64,000 nucleotides of DNA from the NCBI GenBank assembly GCA_002633005.1, contig NMRA01000210.1:94984-158983 (forward strand), written 5' to 3'. Of this stretch, positions 9,196 to 21,100 are shown piece after piece. How positions within the stretch are numbered: position 1 is the stretch's first letter; every line of letters begins with the position of its first letter. Below the pieces are notes generated by a model. That model made no database searches, was not told the DNA's origin, and saw nothing but the letters and a program-made list of their open reading frames with translations. The stretch comes from Phoronis australis (taxonomy: Eukaryota > Phoronida > Phoronidae). The position numbers and the translations under genes are program-made.

Positions 9196-12100
9196 CTGAG
9201 AAATGAAATTAAGTGTCGTTTAGTCTGACAAACGTACCTGTCTATCTCTCGCAAGAGTCAGGCAAGCCGATTCCACTTTTCGATGGCAAAGCAAATGTCA
9301 TTACATGTATATTTAGAAGTATTTATTTCTCGAACGTGTTTTATAATAACACAACTTTAAGGCTTATAAATGGTAGTCTAAGCTGTGATGCAACGCTGGT
9401 CCCTTTAAAGGTGACAACCAAGTGACCCATGTCTTTCTTTTCTTGTGAATACCTATCTTTTGTGAGTAGCTGTGTTCTCACTCACATACTTCTTTCTTTA
9501 TGAACCCCATTTTGCACTCACTAGCAAGAGGTACGTGCAAGCACGTGTCACGTAAAGGTTTCAAAATTGTCGTTACAGTGTATCTTGTAAATGAGCGCAA
9601 TTTCGGATTTGAAAATTTTTATAATGAAATGGTAATTAACGAAAGCGACTAGTGTTCGCCCACTTCTTATTCGCAAGACATACTTCCAACCATTTCTCTC
9701 AACTTCTTTTTCGAAATCTGAAATTACAAAATGAACTTATATAATTTCAAATTGTGAGAACAGCAATACTTGGGGATTCAGGTTCGATTTGTAAACGTGT
9801 GCTGTAATGTGGACTAAACATATGTTTTTCGGTCACATCCCATATATTTAACGTCATTTCAAGTTTGAAAGTTTTCTCATTTTGTGTTGTCACGGAACAC
9901 GGATTATACAATAAAGGTGATATCTTATTTACAATTCTTATCTTGACTTACTATGTTTCGTATTTAAGCACCTGATGTAATCAATAGTAGTGAGTGTAAA
10001 CTTACCTTGTTTCGTATGCCAACACGTGGGAACTGCTCCATGAAAATAAATTTGTCAGGAACCCACACTTGTAGTGTTAGCTGAAACGCAAATGTGATAC
10101 ATTTAAACTGGTGACTTGTCTTATACGCTAACTGGGCATTAAGGATTTTCACATGGTGCAAATATTGTCCTCATTAAAATTCAACATTACATCACAACAA
10201 CAACAGCAACAAGGAATGAGCGGATTTTACATTTACTACTTACATTGTTTTTACAGTAAGATTTTAGCTCTTCTACGCTTGCTGTCTGTTTATCTTCCAG
10301 TCTATAATCAGAACACCAAGCTACATGAACACGTAATGCGGTTAGTGGAAAATCTTACGTGTGAATGGACACAAAAAATACAATACCTGCTATCTGCCAG
10401 TTTACAGAATAATTTAAACATTCTTCACACATAAAAAGAAAAGGACTGGAGAGATGGAGTAAAAAATTGTAATATCAAGCATGACTGAAGTTGAATAACT
10501 GAGTCGACTTGCCTGTTTGGCAGCTAACCATCATGTGATAGACCTATTTGCAAACCACGTCGACAAATCTGACTCAAAAATGTGTTTTTTGACGGTTAAT
10601 TAAAAAGTTTAACCAACTCTTACATCTGACTATCGTGTAATAATGAGGTCAATTAAGGACAACGATTCAAGTAGTGTACTCACATAATACATGCGACCAT
10701 TAGGTCACCGACGTAGTCATCCGGAACGCCCACAACCTGTAAATAAATCTACCAATGACGTTGCACCTAGAACACATTTGTGGAAGGGACCCAGTCGACA
10801 AAATCGCTAACATAAACCCGCTTAACAGTAAATAAATTCATAATAAAAACGCCCTGTGGTTAGCAGCGAGCAATTGTTGCTTTGCCAAGTAGTTATTGAC
10901 ACCGGTAGACCTAAAGGCCGCCGTTTGAAGAGGGAGCTCCCACTCACAATTTTCGAAGATGTTACAAACGGCATGCCAGCACATGGGCGGTACATCATGC
11001 GGGACTTGGTGGGGCTATAGCCCCCACTTACATGTATTTCAATGGTCAACCGCCCATGCAACAGCGTTTTACTGTCCGTAGAGAGGTACCCTCTCGGGCC
11101 GGCCCTAAGTTCGCGAAGCAATGGCAAGGCATTTGTGAATCGTAACAGTAACTGACATTGGGAATTAGGCTTGGCAGAATAAAACATCAAAAGCGCATAG
11201 TCTGTAGTGGCGTATTTGGGGGGGGGGGGCAAGGGCGTCATGGCCCCCCTAAAATTCTCCCAGATTCCATTTGACAATATACTGGCTAATAATCTGCCCA
11301 GACCCTCCCTAACTCAGAATCCTGTATCCGCCCCTGGTTTGACAGTCTGGATGGGAATACGTCTTATGCGCAGTGCATTCTGGGAAAACGCCCTCTCCTG
11401 ATTAGCCACATACACACTTGCAGTCACCAGGTGGCGGGCGAGAAGATGACGTATCTCAGTGACCTGCACTATACGTAATTCAGGCTGAAGAATTCGTACA
11501 TTCTAAAGATCAGCAACAACAAATATTACCTGTGCGCTTTTAACCTTAGGATGGTCATTGAGTACTTTTTCAATTGGTTCTGGATAGACGACATCGGCGT
11601 ATCGTTTGAAACGCAGAGCATCATCGGTTCTTCCCATTATGCGCAGAATTCCCTCACAATTCATTACACCAATATCGCTATAATTACAAAAAGTAGTAAT
11701 TTGGGTTGCATCATCCCACATAGACTTTTCCAATCGTACAAGCGCGTGGGGTGGAGTTATTTCCTCTGTGTTGACGTGTTTGAAAGTCTGAACTAAAAAG
11801 GTTTTACATACAAAATTGATATTACCCAAATACTAATGAAACTGGTGAGCCATTACTTGGCAGTCGTGGAGCACAACCCAAAACTAAAAAAAAAAATAGT
11901 GAATCACTACTGTAACACCGATTACACACGGTGTTCATTAGCATCGTAGAATTGTAGACATGGAATGACAACATCGATCTCGAAACGCAGAGGTTGTGTT
12001 GCACATGCGTGGGATAATACTAAAACGTAAGTAAGGGTGAAATGATCGCCGTAACACTCAAAAACGTCTTGACAGCGTTGTTCGTCGAGAGGGAGACGTA

Positions 12101-15100
12101 ACACCCAATAGCGCCCAACGGCGTTTTTCAGACGCGTTTGAAATTACAATAGCATAAACGTATAAGTCAGTTTTGCCGTGTGTCAAGAAGCGGTACATTT
12201 TGATGATGTGGATGAACTGCGAGGGAAATTCATTCTGCAGTATGTAGTATATGCGCAACATAAATTCTAATTAAAACAGCACTTGTTTTGTAAAAGAAGT
12301 GAAACGTTCTGAATTTGAAAGACAAAACAAATTCCTGCCAGATGATGTCATAAGTGGAACACATGACTGAGAGTCGGTTGTCAACCCTTAAACTGTTCGA
12401 GATGAGTACTGATTGGCTACTATTGGTTTCTGTCAACTTGCATCTCATAGAATGAACGAGCACGTCCACATAATACAGTGAACAACAGCCAACTCACGTT
12501 GCTGACGTTGGAAAAGAAAAATATGCCTCCTTTAAGAATTATGAAGGAGAAAATAAAATTGATTCATACCCAGTCTTGTACCATCCTTCTCGGAACGCGT
12601 TCTTTGTCATCTCGGGTTCACCCCAGTAGCTGTGGAACATACCCCAACCCTTGCATAGTATTTCACCAGGTGTGTCTACCGGAACAACTTGGCCATTTTC
12701 GTCGGTTATTTTAACCTGGAAAATATGAAAAAGACTAAGAATTAAAATTGAGTAGCAGGTTAACCACGCGTGATTCCGTGGGTTTAAGAATTAATTAATT
12801 GAATTGAGAAGCAGATTATGGCAGGCTGGTTTCCGTAGATCGCAAGAATCTCGCAAAGGACGTTACAGCCTTGTCATTTGCTTCGTTGATAATACGTAGC
12901 GATACATGTATCTTTCGAACTGTTGCACATGTGATAATCAAACTAATGATCTGCACCAACCTAATAGCGGCCGTAGACCATTAACTGAGACACGCACACG
13001 CACACAAAGACGCAGAGAATTCAAGAAGCAAAGAAACAGAAAACACACACTCACAGAGAGAGAGACGATGGAAGGAGGGAGAGGAGAGGGAGAGGGAGAG
13101 AGCGAACGTGGCACCTGAGAGATTTGCACTTTCCGTAACATCTCACACACTAAGTATGTGAGCTTACAGTAGAGTAGAGTTCAGTAACGCCTTTGTCTCG
13201 GTAGAAAAGCAAGATTTCCAGATATCCTGTGAACTATCGCCATTTATACTAAACGAGAGGTCGTGATTTTGTTTAGAGTTTTCTCCCGGCGAGACTGTTA
13301 TAATCAACCGTATCAATATCCGTTGAATGTTTTGTTTCGTGTTTTAGAAAAGAAAGACTCTTGCATTTTTTAAATTGTTGATTTCATTTAAAGCTTCCGG
13401 AAGTGTGCAAGGACAAACATCGTAACAAATAGTTTTCTGTTGCATTTAGAGAAATGAGCGGTAACTACACTGTACCTGTCACACAGGCCTTACGAGGAGA
13501 GGGATTTATCCACTGAACTTTCATCTGCTGAGTTAGAACTTGCACGCAAATTCCTTATCTCTGTGACTGGTTAGTCAAATTAGTCAAAAAACATAACATA
13601 TTGCCACCATGTGAATATAAAGTACGTTGAAAATTACCAGATGTTTTTAAGAATGAGTTTTGGATCAAAATTGATCCTCTATATCACTCAGTTGTGCGCA
13701 ATAAGTGTAGTGACGAGGTGTAATACTGCATGACGAGGGATATATGAACCCCCAAGGTACGTCATAAGTCAAAGGTCACATAATTTATTGGCAGAATATT
13801 TTGTTTTCACATTTACAAGTTGTCAATGAATACAACTGCAGTTTATTTAGGGTAGATGGTGTTCAAATAGCATTTAGTTGCTGCTATACATTAGCATAGT
13901 TAGGAGCATGCAAATACAGCTTGCAGATACACTGAATCAAGAGCGATTGGAATAATAAGTGGTTGTAAACTCGCGTACGTCGAAGAAAACATCTTGCCGA
14001 TATAAAATTGGTATCGACTTATTCTTTTCTCAGACGAGAAGTGATTTTGGATCTTCCAAACATCCTTAGTGGTCGATACCCTGGATAGCTGACACGCCGT
14101 GGCAACTGAACTTGTAGAGCCTGAATTCAAGCAAAACCAATCTATCGACATTTTCAAATCGAGAAATCTTACTAGAGACCCATGTCATAATGCTAAAAAG
14201 AGTAAATGTGTAAATCAATTTTTTGATGGAAGACGGGTTTAAAGCCGAATTGAAGCATACCAGTGCAACCAAATAAAGTGACCAACCTCGTAAAATGGAA
14301 TTGGGTGTCCAACTGTTTCCATACGAGTGGTATGGCTGGGATAGTCTGCCGTGGTGCACGTTACTAAGTTTGGTTCTGTCCCTCCGTAGGTTTGCTAGAA
14401 AATGCAGTATTTTCACTCACGTAGACATGTGGCCACCAAGCAAATTAGCAATTCTCATTAGTTATACCTCGATAATTTGAAGTTAAGGAGAACATGCGTT
14501 TATCAACAGTTTACAACCATGTAACCTATTCCACGACTACGAGTATTATTTTAAACGGATGTTTATATGACATGCGATTCGTAACACCACATATACAACA
14601 ATCAGAAAATGAAATGCATCAATACATGTACAGTTTACATGATAAAAGTACTCACGATTAGTTCAGGGAACATTTTAAACATTTTCTCGAACAACTCAGG
14701 AGAGCAGCGCTGGCTTCCCACGAGACCTTTAAAAAGATATTCGAAGTCAAAGACAGATAATGTGCCCTAATAAAGGGGTTGAAATCACAACCATCTTGCC
14801 CGTGGTGTTGGTATTTTGTTCGCGCAAAATAACTTTTGAAAAGTATTTTTACATTCGAAAAAAGGACACCCCTCTTCTTTGCAACAGGCGGTCTGTAAGT
14901 ATTAGCAAGGGATTAAGAGCAGACGATCACAAGCCTCCTATTAGTGGTTAAAGCCACACCCGTTGTCACAGATACTCTCGGATACATAAGCACTATAACG
15001 TTGGTTTTATCCGCCGTCCGAAATCTTTCTATATTGGTAAAGATCGTTCATCAATAATAAAACATTAACAGGATATAAATAATTATAGTGTTGAGCTATC

Positions 15101-18100
15101 TGGTAAGGCCCCATAGTCATGCTACGAGCACACTTTGACTGAAAGAACCAACAAAAGTTATTCCAGATAATAAACTTGTTCAGGGTCAAATACCATCGAT
15201 GCTTCTAATGTATCATTGGTGTCCCCCTCTCTGCAGTTAGATGATTTAACAAAAAACTCGCTCTGTGTCATAGATTAGATAACATGGTTCTTGGAGAGTG
15301 GTATTTCCCTACAGCTACCATGTACTGTGGCTTGTCTAAGCCCTAGGTCAAGCCTGTGTGTTTGGAAGGCTTTGTAATTTTAAAAAAATTCTCCAACTTT
15401 TGAGGTTTTCGATGGTTACAGAGCATCATTAGGTTTCAGATAAAAGGATGTGGAAAATGTCCTTTAATTTCTGTTAATAAGCCAAAACCGGGTTTGGTAT
15501 CATTTTAATGTTTAGAACAATCATGGCAAAGGTGTTTACACGTCTCCTTTCGATGGTGTCCTATCTGGAACACACGGTGGCTCCTTCGCGAGCAAAAATT
15601 ACGAAAAATTTCAAGATTTAATTATTTTTTGTCTACGCTTCCCATCGTTTAAACTACCCAAAACGACAACTGACTTCCCTGACTTCAGCAAGTAATTGAA
15701 AATACCAGTAGCACCAGGCCCTACCTCCTCGTAAACAGCTCAAGTCGTATTTGTCGAAGTTTGGACTTGCCATGAGATCAATGTAGAACGCCGGCCACAA
15801 ACTACAGTAAGTACATCTGAAACCAAAATAAAAACTACAATATCGAATTCCTATTTGGCTTATTTTCAATAGTTTCTAAACGAAAAATAATTTAGCGACT
15901 AAAACCACCGACTTGAAAAACGAAACCTATGGAATGTAAAAAAGACTATGTTAACATTAAAGACGGCAACAGTGATGGTAATGGCTTTGATGCAACTCGT
16001 TTTTTTGTTTTGGGAAGTGATGTAGCCAATAGGTGGCTTGCAGACCAGACTTAACATGTTTCATTGCTTTAGAATTAAAGTAAATAATATTGATTGATAA
16101 CTTGATGGCAGAGACTGTGACGTACCTTTCTTGTTCTAAAACTTTTAACACACACTTTTCAACATCACAGTTCTCGTCTCGTATACTCGCAGGAAGAAAT
16201 ACTATTCTTGCTCTGTTCTTGTGAAACGTGCAAATGCCGAGATAGCAGGAGATCACCATTTCGTCAACCCAGATGTTGAAAGTAGCGATGATGCCTGGAT
16301 TCTGTAGGTACAAGGCAAACCATTTAAATTAACTGACATTTTTACCGTTCGAGTGATAAGTAACCTATTTGCAATCGGTGTACTAGCCTGTGGTAAATGT
16401 TTTCTCTTTGTTTCACTAAACCCACTATAAATAAAATGACTTGACTTGCAGTCGAAGAATTTCTTCACAGAAGTCAAACTCTAAACATTATGATTTTCAG
16501 TGACAGAAGGGGTGTCGCACTAAGCTTTGGTTCGTGGAACACGCGCAATAATTTTCGCCAATCCTCAAAAGCGTTAATTGTGCAAGGTCACTTAGGCTGA
16601 TAAGGAATAGAACATCATAATGCAGCCTACATGTGTACGGATGAGGTGGTATAGAAAAACATATCATTTATAACTTCGTACACACGAGGCAAATCGCTGT
16701 ATGAAAAAGTAGCCATAATTTTCACAATATCAGGCTGTCAAATTCGAAACTTTCATTATTCCTTTTGGTGTGATGTCACCCAGTGTCATGCCAGTTACGC
16801 AAAAATTAGCACAAAGTGTTACAAATATTGCACCTTTAGGGGGCAACTTGGAGACTGTCATCTGCTATTTATGCATGTTTACTTCAGGAGATTTTACCAA
16901 CCACTCTTTATCGTAATGCTATGTGCTAACCTCCACTGTTGCTGCTTTGCCGGGTATCCTTGACCTGAAGTTGAACTTTCCGAAGTTGCAAATGGTTCCT
17001 TGCTTCCAAGCAACAAGTTTTGACAAACCAGTGGAACCCTAGGAGGTAAAACATAATTAGAATACGTAAACGATGCCACTGACCTTTTAACACACAAATC
17101 AAAACTTTCGAAATTTGACAACACCTTTTATACGTGAATGCCAACGTCCGGCGTAGCGGACTTAACCAAGCAGTACAATTTTGGCTTTCTCTTTGGGTTT
17201 AGTTGATGCATGGGCGGCGCAGCACTGAAAAAAGTGGTTGGCTATAGCACCCCCGTCAGCCCCCTATGATTCGCCGCTCATGTCATGTGAGCGTTTTAAC
17301 ACATATCTGTCTTATTCGATTAGCTGCTATGCCAGTTGATCAACGTGAAACATTAGTGTGAAAAAACAGAAGCTCCTTATATCTTGAAACTATTTATTCA
17401 AGGGTGACAATGCACCAAGAATATAAATCCTCACACTAGTGGGTAGAAGAATGTATGGATCTTCTGGAGAGACCATTTCGATAGCATTTTGAAGAGCCTC
17501 TTCTGAAACGCTTCTACCGCCGTCCTCTAGATCAGATAGTGACTGGATTTTTCTGTAACAAATGTGGAGGCTGGACCAATGTCAATACTAACGTTTATCA
17601 TAGCCAAAAATTCCTAAAATTTTATTTGGTTTCCACTAAACGTCGTCCTTTTCTCTTACGTTGCTTCAGTGGTCTATGCTATCGAAACAGCCAACGGTGT
17701 GAGCCAGAACATTAACCACTGATTCTTCTTCTTGTACATCAAGCAGCTGAGACGGAGAGAATACACTCTTTAACAATGTCACGGTTTCAAAAGAGGAGAC
17801 ACATTTTCAGTGCGTGTGTTTAGTAACGTGCCCCATAGCAGCTCCCCCTAGCGCCTGTTGTAACACTGTGAAACTGCTGCGTATATTACCCACCTTTTTG
17901 TTACTACCTCTGACTTTTCAAATTCTCCACTTTGGCAGAAAATAAATTCCACTGAATGCCTGTAAAACATGAAATACACATGACTGTATCTTTGAATTCC
18001 GTTTCCAAACAGAGAAATAGCAACTGCACCAAATAACACATGTGAATCGTAAAATCGAGTCTCTAATCTCTGCCAGCTACCACCGACTCTCAAAGGTTTT

Positions 18101-21100
18101 ACGCCAAACATTCAGTGATAGAATTAATATTGACCAACGCTATCAAAAAATACGTTGTTTTTGTTGTTTTATAACAAATCGCCAATTCTCATCGATGTCT
18201 GCCATACAGTTGCTGGAATCAAAGCCGGTGACTTCCCCGTTAAGTACGCTTGTAATTCCCGGTCATTTACGGATTGGGATCTAGTTTCACCTGCAGAGCG
18301 TTGGATTGCGACAGTTCTGGGCTAAGAATCCACCTCTGAATTTTTTTTTCACCAGTTATGTCGTTGTAATAACAGAAAATATGGTATCACTGAGACGTGA
18401 ACAGGGTATCATTTATTTGTAATCAGTAATTGAAAACAAAGTGGTGATTTTTTGTAGCAGCTAATTTCGCTCGTAAAATTTGTTAATAAAACCCTGCTTC
18501 TTTTTGAAACACTAATTGACACTAGTAATGATGTATGTTGTCACACCCGACACATGGTGCCATTGATTATAGACAAGAGACTTGCAACGCTGACATTTTT
18601 TGCGTAGCATCCTAGATTAGGCGACACTCTCCTAAATTTCCAATCTCAGCTTCCGGTCAGTGTATTGTGACAGGAAATTCTGGCATCTATATAACTGTCC
18701 AGTACAACGAAACAAGAATTTCGGCATTGAAACGATGTTCAAAGTCTTCCAATAATAGAACTGATGGTATCATAAGTACTTTTGACAATGGTACTACCAC
18801 AAGACCACACAACAGCCGACCGTGATCAGCAGACGACATACTTGCCGGAAAGAAATAACGTGATAATTTCTCCAGGTGTCGCTTGCGATTAATGGCGTCA
18901 CAGATTATGTGTAGGATAACAGATTTCGTCCTTTAAAATAATACGGAATTGGCGGTCCATATACTCAGGCTATGCTGCCAGCCATGCCACAATATTCTAT
19001 ACAAAGTGCCAGTATGTCATCATTATCACTGATAACCACGCTCTGTGGCTGCCTCGTTTACGGAAGCGTTAACCCTGCCGGATTTAGGGTGGGGGACAGA
19101 GAGCTAAAGGGGCCATGCCCCCCTAAAATTCTCCCACATACCATTTGGCAGTTCGGGTGCGAATTGCTGGTAGCATATGCGCGCACCCAGGAGGGCTCTG
19201 GGGGCAAATGCATAATGCATGGCCTTGAACAAACTCCGTTTACCGTTTTTTTTAGTATCAATGTCCACAAACCCAAAAATTCGAGACCCCAGCATCCCTA
19301 CATTTTAGGCTGGGCGCGCGCATGTGGCGAAGTAAAAATAAAACAGTTTTACTTTCAAGGACTTTCGACCTGCGTGTTCTTTGTCAACACCTGATATCCA
19401 TTGTGTTTATTTATTATATCTTTAGACGTTACAGATTTTTCAACCTACCCATTTGCACGCTTGCTTGCTTCTTCAAAGAATACTCTACAAACGCCTTTGC
19501 TGACCTCCTCGTTGTCCCTCGGCCCAATCACCGTAAGCCTGATTTTTGCCTGAAAATGTTTTATATATGAAATCACCATATATGGAGCAAAAGCTATGCT
19601 GGTCATGTTAGGAGCAGTTCTGAAAAAAGAGGGGGCCATACCCCCCGAGCTCCCTTGTGGTGCACTGTTCCTAACCCATGGGTGCGTAGCACGGAAAAAA
19701 GTGGGGAGGGCTATAGTAGCACACCCTTGACAAAGAGCGCATCGTTCGGAACGTGGGGATATTTAACCATATTTTAGCACCAACGCTCGTCGCTTTAGTC
19801 TCACTAGTTTTACTGCATTGTACATGTGTAAACTGAATAGTGCATGTGTTGAAACTAATGATATCGCTCCTGACGAAGCACGGTATTAACAAAACTCTTT
19901 CACAAGGTCAATTCTGGGAGAACATTGTGTGTGGGCAATAGGTATACCTTGGCTTGAAAGTATGTCGTAAACAAATGGTACAGGAATGACTTGGAAATAT
20001 GATGAATCGTTAAATCTTTTGATGACAAATTTGTTCTACCCAAACATTGCCATCGTGCTTGTATTCATTGTTTGACGTGATGTCCTTGATTAGTTTTTTT
20101 CCGGCTCTCATGCCAAACGGCTTCATGGTCACACAACTTCAGAAACCGATACAATGAGAATTTTACTTTAAATACGAAACTTACTTTTTCAACAAATATC
20201 CCATAGATTACGTCATATTCTTTAGCCATAGGAGCCTGGAAGGAGAAAAGTTAATTGATTTAGTAGTACCTTTACCACTCCAATCAAAAACAACTGGTCC
20301 TTTTACAACGTACATGTACCTTGTATTTCTGAGTCTTTTATAGGTCCCACTAGTTTTGCGTTTGAATGCTTATACATTGTTGTATATTACTCTATTGTTG
20401 TGTAAAAAATAAAATATTTACCACAACGATGACAAGGCCAATGTACGCAGCAGCAAAAAACAGGTATAACCAATCGGAGTTTGTCACGCCTGCAAGACAT
20501 ATGACGTCACCTTTCTGAAGACCAATGGAAAGGAACCCTTTCGCGTAGCTGCGAGCCTGAAAGACACGAAATGTATAATCGTACATACATTAGGACTGCA
20601 TCTGTAGCTGATACAGAACACATGCACTTAAAGAGGCCTGGAACATGAAAAACAGACTAAATTGCATTATTTATAGTGGCTCTCAGCCACTGAATCAGAA
20701 TTCAACCTGCTGTGTTGACGTCAAAGCATTTTTCTTCTAGTTTCTAATTTCCAAAATAACGACCTGTCAACTGCTCGCCACTTCGCCGACTTTTCTCCCC
20801 ATAGGCAAACCTGTTTCCTTATATGGTATGGGAAGAAATAGACCTAACTCATTTCCCTCTGATGGAAAGCGCGTCAAAACTTATGTTGCAAACAAAACAG
20901 AGCCTACTTCAAGCAGCAGCCTTTTCGATTAAGAGACAATTGTTGTGACATTAGTTATAAAGGTATCTTAGTATTCAAATGCAACTCGTCAGTCATCTGT
21001 TAATCGAATGACGGTGAGCGCACGCGGATTTATCCTAAGTTGGAGGGCGATTAAAAATTCTGTGGTGACTGCAGCTTTTCCTTAGAGCGTGAAATGTTTC

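Noticed and set aside
9213-9425. Plus-strand frame with resemblance to 36200-36571
   Set aside because: Similarity comes from paralogous non-coding spacer; the frames are not kept in step between copies.
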